A stretch of 64,000 nt of DNA from contig CAKTQR010000007.1 in NCBI GenBank assembly GCA_934597175.1, forward strand, positions 1-64,000, written 5' to 3'. Below the pieces are notes generated by a model. The model saw only the letters and a program-made list of their open reading frames with translations, had not been told where the DNA came from and did not search any database. Below are positions 1 through 7,912 of the stretch, in pieces (position 1 is the stretch's first letter; the number at the start of each line of letters is the position of its first letter). This stretch comes from an uncultured Oscillospiraceae bacterium. Its GTDB lineage: Bacteria; Bacillota; Clostridia; Oscillospirales; Oscillospiraceae. Both the position numbers and the translations under genes were made by a program.

Positions 1-36
1 GAAGCAAAGCTTCACAAAAAATGTGGCGTGTTTTGA

Positions 37-73
37 AGCGTGCAAAAAAGTCACAAGACTTTTTTGACACGCT
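37..73 (+). terminator. AT-rich hairpin at the left window edge
   Basis: A six-base outer stem (37-42 with 68-73) encloses a nine-base stem, AAAAAAGTC (44-52) with GACTTTTTT (57-65), around the loop ACAA. It looks like the 3' end of a plus-strand gene that lies before the window, or a palindromic repeat unit. No gene can be supported in bases 1-111. Confidence 0.45.
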
Positions 74-75
74 GA

Positions 76-113
76 AATATCGCAGTCGGGAAAACCCGAC
101 TGCGATATTTTTT
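76..113 (+). terminator. Strong intrinsic terminator next to the kdpE stop codon
   Basis: A perfect 15-bp stem (76-90 with 95-109) with an AAAA loop is followed by a run of Ts on the plus strand. It sits directly against the kdpE stop, so it may end transcription from both sides. The minus-strand T run is shorter. Confidence 0.75.
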
Positions 114-813
114 ACTGATTTCTGAGCATCCTGTAGCCGATGCCGATGTGCGTTTGGATATATCTCGGCTCGGAGGTGTTTTTCTCAAGCTTCTTGCGCA
201 GCGTCGCCATGTACACCCGCAGCGACTGCATATCCGATGCCGTGGGGTTTCCCCACACCTCACGCAGAATGTAATTGTGCGTGAGCACCTTGCCGGTGTT
301 CTTTGCAAGCAGCACCAAAAGCTTGTACTCTATCGGCGTTAGGTGTATCTCACTGCCGTCAAGATACACGCAGCCTGCGGCGTAATCGATGCGCAGACCG
401 CCGTTTTCGTACACGCTCGACTCCTCGCTCAGCCGCTGTCTGTCATAGCGCACACGCCGAAGTGCTACCCTGAGCCTTGCAAGAAGCTCGTCCACGGAAA
501 ACGGCTTTGTGAGATAATCGTCCGCCCCAGCATCGAGTGCTGCGACCTTGTCGGCGTCCTCGCTGCGGGCAGACACCACGATTATCGGCATAATGCTCCA
601 TGCCCGTATCTTTTTTATGACCTCGATGCCGTCGGTGTCGGGAAGTCCGAGGTCTAATATCATGACCTCCGGCTTATACGACAGCGCCTCCATTATTGCG
701 CCCGCTCCCGTGGCCGCGATGCGGTACTGATAGTCCTGCGACTCCATCGTCGCCGCCATGAGCTTTGCAACGGCGTTATCGTCCTCAACGACCAGTATCT
801 GTGCCTTGTTCAT
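112..813 (-). CDS. kdpE: KdpE-type response regulator (OmpR family)
   Basis: This 233-residue protein has an N-terminal receiver domain (about 1-120) with an acidic pocket at Glu10/Asp11/Asp12, the phospho-acceptor Asp54 and conserved Lys103. A winged-helix DNA-binding domain follows (about 135-233). It should be phosphorylated by the adjacent KdpD and bind DNA as an OmpR-family dimer. Its start lies inside the end of kdpD (29-base overlap), which implies translational coupling. In most bacteria KdpE controls kdpFABC, which is absent here; the divergent trkA-trkH genes are the obvious target, and phased direct repeats stand in front of trkA. The family call is firm; the target is inferred. 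Confidence 0.93.
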   Translation of the reverse strand: MNKAQILVVEDDNAVAKLMAATMESQDYQYRIAATGAGAIMEALSYKPEVMILDLGLPDTDGIEVIKKIRAWSIMPIIVVSARSEDADKVAALDAGADDYLTKPFSVDELLARLRVALRRVRYDRQRLSEESSVYENGGLRIDYAAGCVYLDGSEIHLTPIEYKLLVLLAKNTGKVLTHNYILREVWGNPTASDMQSLRVYMATLRKKLEKNTSEPRYIQTHIGIGYRMLRNQ

Positions 814-2734
814 CGGTTTTTACCTCCGGTAAGCTGAAAGTGAATACCGCACCGTGCGGCTCGGCGTCAGAGACGGAAATTTCGCCGCCGTGCGCCGTGA
901 CTATGCTTTTGCACAGTGCAAGTCCCAGACCGAGACCACGGCGGCTGTCGCCGATCCTGGCTTCGGTGTAGAACATGTCGAAAATTTTGCCCTTTGATTC
1001 GTCGGCTATGCCCGGACCGTTGTCGGAAACGGAAACGAGCACGCTGCCGCCCGAGCTTTCGGCGCTGACGCATATCGTCGAGCCTGCGGGCGTGTACTTG
1101 ACCGCATTGTTCACGAGATTTATGAGCACCTGCTCTATGAGCCGTGCGTCCATGTACGCCATGAGGTAATCGTCGGCTATCAGGGTCATGACCTTATGCT
1201 GTGCGCTGCTGCGGTCTATATGCGTCATAGCGTCGGCTATGACCTCGCCGACAAGCTCCGGCTCAAGCTCGGTGAGCTTGTCCTTACCCTCGATGCGGGT
1301 TATGCACAAAAGGTTTTCGACCAAGGTTATGAGCCACTCGGAGTCGTCCCGTATCGCCTTTAAAAGCTCCGTGCGCTGAACCTCGCTCATCTTGCCCGTC
1401 AAAAGCAGCGATGCGCTGCCGGATATGCCCGTAAGCGGCGTGCGCAGGTCGTGGGATATTGAGCGCAGCAGGTTTGCACGAAGCTCCTGCGCCCTCGCCT
1501 TTTCCTCCATCTCACGCTTTGTGAGCTTATACCGCTCATTTTCGAGCATGATGCCGCACTCGTCTAAAATTGCGACCGTGAGCGATCTTGAGTAGCTCTC
1601 CCGCTCGGGCTGCCCGTTCACGGCAAAGCATGCGACCGCAAGCACGCCCTCGGTGCTGCGTATGGCCATGTAAAGCCCCTTTGCGTCGGAAAACCTCTGC
1701 GTTCCGCAGCCCGTGCCGTGGCCGGTTGCAAGCGCCTCCCGGGCTGCCGCAAGCTCGGGCGATTCAAGGTATGGCGAAAAGTCCTCGCCCTCGACGCTCG
1801 GAAACAGCATCGGCTCGCCGAGAGCTCCGTCCGTCACGGGGAAAATCATAACGCCCCTGCCGGACAGCTTGCCCAGCTGCGTTGCCGCAAGGGAAAGTAT
1901 CTGCTCCTCGCTTTCGGCCTTCTGCATCCGCTGGCTCGTTTCGAGCAAGATCTCCGTGCGGTAGGAGTGCTGCGCCTTGAGCCGTGCCTGCCGCTTTATC
2001 TGCGTCGTCAGCGACGATATGATGATGGCGGCGATGAACATCACGACAAAGGTCGCAATCTCGCTCGGCTCTGCCGAAAGCGAGTGCAGCGGCACGGTGA
2101 ACAGGAAGTTGAACACGAAAACCGACAGCACCGCCGAGGCAAGACTGTAGCTGCGTCCTGCGGTGGTGACCGCAATGCCCAGAACGGCGAGGATGTAAAG
2201 AATTATGACATTGGCCGTTGAAAAGCCGAGCTTTGTAAACACAAAGCCGCCGAGCGTTGCCGCCGTGAGCAGGCCGAGAGTCTTGAGAACATCGGCCGCA
2301 CTGAACTTTTCGTCGGAAAAGCTCAGGCTGCGTGCCCGCTCGGATGGCGTTGCCTTGTCGGGGATTATGAAGATATCGATATCGGGCGCAAGCTCGTTGA
2401 GCCTGTCGATAAGCGTCTTTTTGCGGAACACGGAGGTGTGGGTCGGGCTTTTGCCGATAACGATCTTCGTCGAGCCGCTGACCCTTGCGTACTCGGCTAT
2501 CTGCGTTGCGGCGTCCTCGCCGTAAAGCCTCGTGACCTTTGCGCCCAGCCGGTGGGCAAGCCGGAAGTTTGCTTCGAGCCGGGCCCGTGCCTCGGGCTCG
2601 TGCTCCTGAAGATCGGGCGGCTCGACATACAAAGCCGTCAAATTCCCGCCGTAGGCCTCCGCCATTTTTGCCGCAGCCTTTATGACCCTGACATTCGACG
2701 GTGCGCCGGACAGGCAAACGAGTATCTCCTCCAT
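785..2734 (-). CDS. kdpD: KdpD-type sensor kinase lacking the N-terminal KdpD domain
   Basis: The 649-residue protein begins directly with a universal-stress-protein-like domain (about 1-125), then a four-helix membrane unit (about 150-242), a GAF-like region (about 255-400) and a histidine kinase core. The phospho-acceptor is His428 in SISHDLRTP, followed by N, G1 (DNGPGIAD) and G2 (GLGLGLALC) boxes. Full KdpD is near 900 residues because of an N-terminal ATP-binding domain that is missing here. The start is well supported by the site GAGGAGGG seven bases upstream, so the short form is real and not a broken gene. The protein probably senses potassium or turgor and signals to KdpE. Short KdpD proteins are known in Firmicutes. 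Confidence 0.92.
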   Translation of the reverse strand: MEEILVCLSGAPSNVRVIKAAAKMAEAYGGNLTALYVEPPDLQEHEPEARARLEANFRLAHRLGAKVTRLYGEDAATQIAEYARVSGSTKIVIGKSPTHTSVFRKKTLIDRLNELAPDIDIFIIPDKATPSERARSLSFSDEKFSAADVLKTLGLLTAATLGGFVFTKLGFSTANVIILYILAVLGIAVTTAGRSYSLASAVLSVFVFNFLFTVPLHSLSAEPSEIATFVVMFIAAIIISSLTTQIKRQARLKAQHSYRTEILLETSQRMQKAESEEQILSLAATQLGKLSGRGVMIFPVTDGALGEPMLFPSVEGEDFSPYLESPELAAAREALATGHGTGCGTQRFSDAKGLYMAIRSTEGVLAVACFAVNGQPERESYSRSLTVAILDECGIMLENERYKLTKREMEEKARAQELRANLLRSISHDLRTPLTGISGSASLLLTGKMSEVQRTELLKAIRDDSEWLITLVENLLCITRIEGKDKLTELEPELVGEVIADAMTHIDRSSAQHKVMTLIADDYLMAYMDARLIEQVLINLVNNAVKYTPAGSTICVSAESSGGSVLVSVSDNGPGIADESKGKIFDMFYTEARIGDSRRGLGLGLALCKSIVTAHGGEISVSDAEPHGAVFTFSLPEVKTDEQGTDTGR

Positions 2735-2800
2735 GTTCTCACCCTCCTCAGCGTCATTTTAGCACATCGGTTGCGAAACGAAAAGCAGTATTTTGCTCCG

Positions 2801-2867
2801 TTTTAATGTAATTTTAATGTCGTTTTTCGATGTTCTGATTCCATTTATATGCCGGAAGTGGTATACT
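2801..2867 (+). promoter_or_regulatory. trkA promoter with three phased direct repeats (candidate KdpE site)
   Basis: TTTTAATGT occurs at 2801-2809 and again at 2812-2820, exactly 11 bases on; a weaker copy, TTTTTCGATG, starts at 2823. Response regulators of the OmpR/KdpE family typically bind direct repeats with this spacing. Just downstream is a poor -35 (TTCCAT, 2839-2844), a 17-base spacer and a good -10 (TATACT, 2862-2867). A weak -35 abutting an activator site is what a positively controlled promoter looks like. The link to KdpE is inferred from position. Confidence 0.6.
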
Positions 2868-2890
2868 CTAACTTGAAAGATGGTGAAACA

Positions 2891-4249
2891 ATGAAAGTCG
2901 TAATAGTCGGATGCGGCAAGATAGGAAGAAGCATCCTTAAAAATCTCACCGAAGAAGGACATTCGGTTTGTGTCATAGACCGTGACCCCAAGGTCGTGCG
3001 CAGCATAGGCGACGACTACGATGTCATGTGTATCAACGCTTCGGGAACGGATATCGAAGCGCTCAAGCGTGCCGAAGTATCCTCGGCGGAGCTTTTTATC
3101 GCCGCCTCGGCAAACGATGACGCAAATATGCTCAGCTGCTGCTTTGCACGCAGTCTCGGCGCTGCGCACACCGTTGCACGGCTCAACGATGCCGAGCATT
3201 ACACGGATGCCGATTATATAAAGCGCTGCCTTGATATATCGATGATCATAGACCCCGACCGCCTGACCTCGCAGGCGATATTCAACACGCTCAAGTTTCC
3301 CTCCGCCGTGAGGGTCGAGAGCTTCACAAGGCATTTGTTTGAAATGGCGGAGCTTCGCATAAAGCCCGACAGCGTGCTTGACGGCAGCTCGCTTGCTGCC
3401 CTGCGTGATACGACCAATGCCGATTTTCTTATCTGCTGCATTCTCCGAGACAGGAAAACCTACATCCCCGACGGCAGCTTCGTGCTCAAGGCCGGCGACC
3501 GCATCGGTCTGCTTGCAGCCTCGGACGATATGCCGAAGCTTTTAAACCGCTTTGGTGTAGTCAAAAAAAGCGCCAAAAATGTCATGCTCATCGGCGGCAG
3601 CCGCATTGCACAGGATCTTGCGGAAAGGATCGCAAAGAGCGGCCACCATGTGAAGGTGATAGAAAAGGACATCGACCGCTGCCACGAGGTGAGCGGAACG
3701 CTGCCCCGCTCGGTGAGCATCATATGCGGCAACGGCAGCCGACACGAGCTGCTCGATTCAGAGGGCATAGACAATACCGATGCATTCGTGTCCCTCACCG
3801 GCATAGACGAGGAAAATATTCTGAGTGCCTTTTACGCTTCGGGTAAAAATGTGCCCAAGGTCATTGCCAAGGTAAATCAGGCGGGCTTTGTTGATATAAG
3901 CGGTAAGCTCGGGCTCGACTGCGTGATATCGCCCAGCCGCATCACCGCCGATATAGTAACGCTGTATGCCCGCTCGCTCAGCAGCTCTGCCGGCAGCAGT
4001 ATCGAAACGCTTTACACTCTTATGGACGGCAGCATTGAGGCTCTTGAATTTGCCGCATCGGCGAGCTTTACAAAGCAGGGCGTGGAGCTGAAGGATCTTG
4101 ACACCAAGCCCGGCATACTTATCGCCGGTATAATAAGAGGCAGCAGGACGATCATTCCCAAGGGCAGCGATGCCATACTCCCGAATGACAAGGTCATCGT
4201 TATCGCCGCAGGTGAAAGGCTTTGCGACCTTTCGGATATATTGCAATGA
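2891..4249 (+). CDS. trkA: Trk potassium uptake regulatory subunit TrkA
   Basis: This 452-residue protein has the duplicated TrkA layout: a first NAD-binding RCK_N domain (about 1-120, GCGKIG at 7-12), an RCK_C domain (about 140-215), a second RCK_N domain (about 229-345, GGSRIA near 235-240) and a second RCK_C domain to the end. TrkA forms the cytoplasmic ring that gates the TrkH channel in response to nucleotides. The start at 2891 is preferred because the protein begins exactly at the nucleotide-binding fold; an upstream in-frame start at 2849 would overlap the promoter. It ends in an ATGA overlap with trkH, so the subunits are translated together. Confidence 0.95.
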   Translation: MKVVIVGCGKIGRSILKNLTEEGHSVCVIDRDPKVVRSIGDDYDVMCINASGTDIEALKRAEVSSAELFIAASANDDANMLSCCFARSLGAAHTVARLNDAEHYTDADYIKRCLDISMIIDPDRLTSQAIFNTLKFPSAVRVESFTRHLFEMAELRIKPDSVLDGSSLAALRDTTNADFLICCILRDRKTYIPDGSFVLKAGDRIGLLAASDDMPKLLNRFGVVKKSAKNVMLIGGSRIAQDLAERIAKSGHHVKVIEKDIDRCHEVSGTLPRSVSIICGNGSRHELLDSEGIDNTDAFVSLTGIDEENILSAFYASGKNVPKVIAKVNQAGFVDISGKLGLDCVISPSRITADIVTLYARSLSSSAGSSIETLYTLMDGSIEALEFAASASFTKQGVELKDLDTKPGILIAGIIRGSRTIIPKGSDAILPNDKVIVIAAGERLCDLSDILQ

Positions 4250-5682
4250 ATTACAAAACGATCTTCAACATAATAGGAAAGGTACTGCTGCTTGAAGCGG
4301 CGCTGATGCTTTTACCGCTCGGCGTTTCCGTCATTTACTCCGACGGCTGTACGGACGATCTGCTCATAGGCGCTGCCGCCGCAGCAGCGCTCGGTGCCGT
4401 GATGTTTTTGCCGACACGAAAGGCCGGAAAGCCGCTGTCGGTGCGTGACAGCCTCGCCGTTGCGGCGCTGACATGGCTGTTTGCATCGCTCGCCGGCTGC
4501 CTGCCGTTTTTGACAAGCGGCGAGATATCGAGCTTCCCCGATGCGTTTTTCGAAACCGTCAGCGGCTTTACGACCACCGGTGCATCCATCCTCACCGATG
4601 TTGAGCGCATGAGCCGCAGCCTACTGTTCTGGCGCAGCTTCACTCACTGGCTGGGCGGTATGGGCATCCTCGTCCTCGTCACGGCGATAGCCGCCGGAAG
4701 CGGCGACGGCTCGACGAATATACTCAAAGCCGAAATGCCCGGCCACTCGCTGGATAAATTCACTCCGAAAGCAAAAAATAACGCAAAGCTGCTGTACGGC
4801 ATTTACATCGTGCTGACGCTTTTGGAGACCGTTCTTCTCCTCGCAGGCGGTATGCCGGTGTTCGACAGCATTGTGCACGCACTCGGCACGGCCGGCACCG
4901 GCGGCTTCGGCATAAAGGCCGACAGCATCGCATCGTACAGTGCGTATCTGCAATGGGTCATCACGGTGTTTATGCTGCTGTTCGGCGTGAGTTTCAACAT
5001 CTATTGCCTCATGCTCGTGCGCAGATGGCGTGAGGTGCTGCGCTCAAACGAGCTGCGCTGCTACCTCGGAATTTTTGCCGCCGCCACCGTCATCGTCTGC
5101 ATAAGCATCTACCCCATGTACGGCAGCTTGTCCGATGTCATAAGGCTCTCATCGTTCCAGACGGCATCGATCGTCACCACCACCGGCTACGCCACGGCGG
5201 ACTTCAACACATGGCCGCAGCTTGCAAAGGCAGTGCTGTTTATCCTCATGTTCTGCGGCGGCTGCATGGGCTCGACGGCGGGCGGACTTAAAATTTCCCG
5301 TGTGACGGTGCTTGCGCAGGTGTGCGCAAACGAGCTGCGCCGCAGCATAAACCCCAGGGCGGTAAACTCCGTCAAGCTCAACGGCTCGGTGCTCACAAGC
5401 GAGCAGGAGCAGGGCGTTTTGAGCTACCTTGCACTGTACATCGCAGTCACCGTCGTGACCTTTATCCTCGTGAGCATAAGCGGGCTCGGCTTCGAGGAGG
5501 ACTTCACCGCAGCAGTCTCGTGCGTAAACAACATCGGCCCGGGCTTCGGGCTTATAGGCCCTGCGGGAAGCTATGCCGCCTACTCGGGCTTTGCGAAGAT
5601 GGTCTTATCCGTCGCAATGCTCATAGGCAGGCTCGAGATATACCCGCTGCTTGCACTTATGATGCTCGGCTCAAGGAGGTAA
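4246..5682 (+). CDS. trkH: Trk potassium uptake channel subunit TrkH
   Basis: The 478-residue membrane protein has the four pore-loop signatures of the Trk/Ktr/HKT superfamily in order: SGFTTTGAS (about 110), TAGTGGFG (about 220), VTTTGYA (about 315) and NNIGPGFG (about 425), each in a helix-loop-helix unit. It forms the potassium-conducting pore and needs the TrkA ring for gating. Its ATG overlaps the trkA stop codon. The last codons (TCA AGG AGG TAA) also hold the ribosome-binding site of the tiny gene that follows, so three proteins are made from one tightly packed message. Confidence 0.95.
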   Translation: MNYKTIFNIIGKVLLLEAALMLLPLGVSVIYSDGCTDDLLIGAAAAAALGAVMFLPTRKAGKPLSVRDSLAVAALTWLFASLAGCLPFLTSGEISSFPDAFFETVSGFTTTGASILTDVERMSRSLLFWRSFTHWLGGMGILVLVTAIAAGSGDGSTNILKAEMPGHSLDKFTPKAKNNAKLLYGIYIVLTLLETVLLLAGGMPVFDSIVHALGTAGTGGFGIKADSIASYSAYLQWVITVFMLLFGVSFNIYCLMLVRRWREVLRSNELRCYLGIFAAATVIVCISIYPMYGSLSDVIRLSSFQTASIVTTTGYATADFNTWPQLAKAVLFILMFCGGCMGSTAGGLKISRVTVLAQVCANELRRSINPRAVNSVKLNGSVLTSEQEQGVLSYLALYIAVTVVTFILVSISGLGFEEDFTAAVSCVNNIGPGFGLIGPAGSYAAYSGFAKMVLSVAMLIGRLEIYPLLALMMLGSRR

Positions 5683-5686
5683 GACA

Positions 5687-5806
5687 ATGGAAAACATAAT
5701 GCTGATAATCGGGCTGGCAGTCATGTTTGCCGGCGGTTTTGCGGTCATAAACCTGCTCGTGCCTTCAAGATCGAAGCGCCGCAGGAGCAAAAGACGGCGC
5801 AAATAA
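5687..5806 (+). CDS. 39-residue single-span membrane peptide after trkH
   Basis: The frame ATG GAA AAC ATA ATG to TAA encodes 39 residues: a short acidic start, one hydrophobic helix (about 4-26, with a small-residue face FAGGFAV) and a tail of 13 residues in which Arg and Lys dominate (SRSKRRRSKRRRK). AGGAGG at 5674-5679, seven bases before the ATG, is a perfect ribosome-binding site lying inside the trkH stop region. The predicted topology is N-out, C-in by the positive-inside rule. A role as a Trk accessory subunit, comparable to the small KdpF subunit of the Kdp pump, is inference from position only. No family was recognised. Confidence 0.75.
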   Translation: MENIMLIIGLAVMFAGGFAVINLLVPSRSKRRRSKRRRK

Positions 5807-5807
5807 C

Positions 5808-5834
5808 AAAAAAGCACCCCGAGGGGTGCTTTTT
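5808..5834. terminator. Shared bidirectional terminator between the trk genes and the nucleoside permease gene
   Basis: AGCACCC pairs with GGGTGCT around a four-base loop, flanked by A6 on the left and T5 on the right, so it can end transcription from both converging operons. Confidence 0.85.
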
Positions 5835-5850
5835 CATATCTTCATATCTA

Positions 5851-6837
5851 TTACCGTTCTTCTCGGAAGTACGGCAGGCCGAGACTCATGGGCGGCTGAT
5901 TTTCCTTGCGGCTGCGGATGCTGGTGATGACGAGGACGATGATGGTGACGACATAGGGCGCCATCTTGTATATCTCGTTTATCGCAAGATTCGTGCCGGT
6001 GGGGATGTAGACATTGAGGATGTACAGGCCGCCGAAGATGATGGAGGCGAAAATGCTCAGGCTCGGACGCCACACAGTGAAGATAACAAGGGCGATGGCA
6101 AGCCAGCCTCTGTCGCCGAAGGCGTTGTTCGACCAAACGCCGCAGGCATAGTCCATGACATAGTAAAGGCCGCCGAGGCCGGCGATGACAGAGCCGACGA
6201 TAGTTGCAATGTACTTATACTTTATTACATCGATGCCCGCTGCATCGGCAGTCGCCGGGCTTTCGCCGACGGCTCGAAGCTGGAGGCCGGGACGGGTCTT
6301 GTTGAGGAAGTACGATGCAAGCACTGCGATGATTATTGCGGCATAGGCAAGAAAGCTGTAGCTTAAAAATATCTTGCCGAACCAGCCGAGATCCTCTGCC
6401 AAGGGCGGGGTCTTGCTGAACACAGTGCTGGTCTTGGTCAGGACGACGGAGGGGACATCGGTGTTCACAAGCTTAATGAGCGAGCCGCCGAAGAAGTTGC
6501 CCACGCCGATGCCGAAGGTTGTCATGGCAAGGCCGGTGACATTCTGATTTGCACGCAGGGTGACGGTGAGGAAGCAGTACAGAAGTCCCATGAGCGCAGA
6601 GCCGAGGATGCAGCACAAAAGGGGTATCACAACGGTGAGGAATGTGCTCATCTGAGCGCCCGAGTTTTCATACAAAAATGCGCCGATAACGCCGCAGATG
6701 CCGCCGACATACATGACACCGGCAGTACCGAGATTCAAGTTGCCGCTTTTTTCGGTTATCGTCTCGCCGACGCAGCCGAACATGAGAGGTATGCCCTGCA
6801 TGACCGCACGGGGAATGAAGGATACGATATCAAACAT
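5851..6837 (-). CDS. Nucleoside ABC transporter permease, second subunit
   Basis: The 328-residue, highly hydrophobic protein belongs to the branched-chain/ribose/nucleoside permease family, with about eight to nine membrane segments and the conserved stretch EKSGNLNLG near residue 30, typical of the YufQ/NupC-like permease of BmpA transporters. The start at 6837 has GGAGG ten bases upstream and overlaps the end of the preceding permease gene by eight bases. It pairs with the upstream permease to form the channel, driven by the double ATPase and fed by the BmpA-like lipoprotein. Confidence 0.88.
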   Translation of the reverse strand: MFDIVSFIPRAVMQGIPLMFGCVGETITEKSGNLNLGTAGVMYVGGICGVIGAFLYENSGAQMSTFLTVVIPLLCCILGSALMGLLYCFLTVTLRANQNVTGLAMTTFGIGVGNFFGGSLIKLVNTDVPSVVLTKTSTVFSKTPPLAEDLGWFGKIFLSYSFLAYAAIIIAVLASYFLNKTRPGLQLRAVGESPATADAAGIDVIKYKYIATIVGSVIAGLGGLYYVMDYACGVWSNNAFGDRGWLAIALVIFTVWRPSLSIFASIIFGGLYILNVYIPTGTNLAINEIYKMAPYVVTIIVLVITSIRSRKENQPPMSLGLPYFREER

Positions 6838-7912
6838 TTTCGCCTGCCTCCTTGTTCTTTTTGCGGAAGGATATCTTGTACTGAACGAAAAATTCGCTGC
6901 CGATGATAAAGAAGATGAGCACGCCCGTGAGGATATCGCCGAAAGACTGGTTGAGCCCACAGCTGGACGCCAGCTGATTTGCGCCCGAGCCCATGAAGAT
7001 GAGCAGCGCACTCGTGAGTATCATGACGACGGGGTTAAACGCCGCAAGCCACGAGACCATGACCGCCGTGAAGCCCTGTCCGCCGACGAGCGAGGTGGAC
7101 ACCGTGTGGTGAATGCTGCCGGCAAGCAGAAGTCCCGCAACACCGCAGATAGCACCGCTGAAGAGCATGGTGCGGACGATGACACGGGGAACTTTTATGC
7201 CGATGTAGCGTGCCGTGCGCTCGCTTTCGCCGACGACGGCTATCTCGTAGCCGTGCTTTGTGTAGCTTAGATAGAAATACACGAGCACGGTCATTATTAC
7301 TGCGACCAGGATGACGAGCAGGTACTTGTTGCCGAGCTGCGGCAGCCAGCCTGCCTCGGTGCTCTGGTTTATGATGCCGATGATGCCCGAGCCCTTGGGG
7401 TTTTCCCACTTGACGCAGAAATATGCGACGAGCTGGGTGGCGACATAGTTCATCATAAGGGTGAAAAGCGTCTCGTTGGTGTTGAACTTTGCCTTGAAAA
7501 ACGCCGGGATGCCTGCCCAAAGTGCGCCGGTGACGACAGATGCCAGCACCATGCAGGCGATGAGCGCACCGTTTGACATTGTGTCGCCCATGAGCACCAT
7601 GCACACGACCGCCGCCATTGAGCCTGCCAGCACCTGACCCTCAGCGCCGAGATTCCAACAGTGCATTTTGAAGGCCGGTGTGACGGCAAGGGAGATTATA
7701 AGCAAAATTGCGGTGTTCTGGAGGAATATCCACAGCTTACGCTCCGAGCCGAACGAGCCGTTTATAAACGCCGAGAACACGGCGAACGGGTCTGTGCCCG
7801 TGGTCGCCATCGTGATGATGGCGCAGACTATGATGGCAAGCACTATCGCCGCAAGCCTTATCACAAGGCTTCTTTTGCGGCTGACCGTGCCACGCTTTGA
7901 AATTTGGATCAT
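6830..7912 (-). CDS. Nucleoside ABC transporter permease, first subunit
   Basis: This 360-residue integral membrane protein is of the YufP type: a basic N-terminus, a first hydrophobic helix near 20-40, and the conserved segment HCWNLGAEGQVLAGS near 95, which is the permease loop facing the ATPase. About eight to ten spans are visible. The start at 7912 has GGAGGT eight bases upstream and overlaps the ATPase stop in an ATGA arrangement, so an earlier start inside the ATPase gene is unlikely. Function follows from the complete transporter set around it. Confidence 0.88.
   Translation of the reverse strand: MIQISKRGTVSRKRSLVIRLAAIVLAIIVCAIITMATTGTDPFAVFSAFINGSFGSERKLWIFLQNTAILLIISLAVTPAFKMHCWNLGAEGQVLAGSMAAVVCMVLMGDTMSNGALIACMVLASVVTGALWAGIPAFFKAKFNTNETLFTLMMNYVATQLVAYFCVKWENPKGSGIIGIINQSTEAGWLPQLGNKYLLVILVAVIMTVLVYFYLSYTKHGYEIAVVGESERTARYIGIKVPRVIVRTMLFSGAICGVAGLLLAGSIHHTVSTSLVGGQGFTAVMVSWLAAFNPVVMILTSALLIFMGSGANQLASSCGLNQSFGDILTGVLIFFIIGSEFFVQYKISFRKKNKEAGENV

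Noticed and set aside
2849..2890. Longer TrkA start at 2849
   Set aside because: It would begin upstream of the -10 element of the likely promoter; the nucleotide-binding fold starts at the ATG at 2891.
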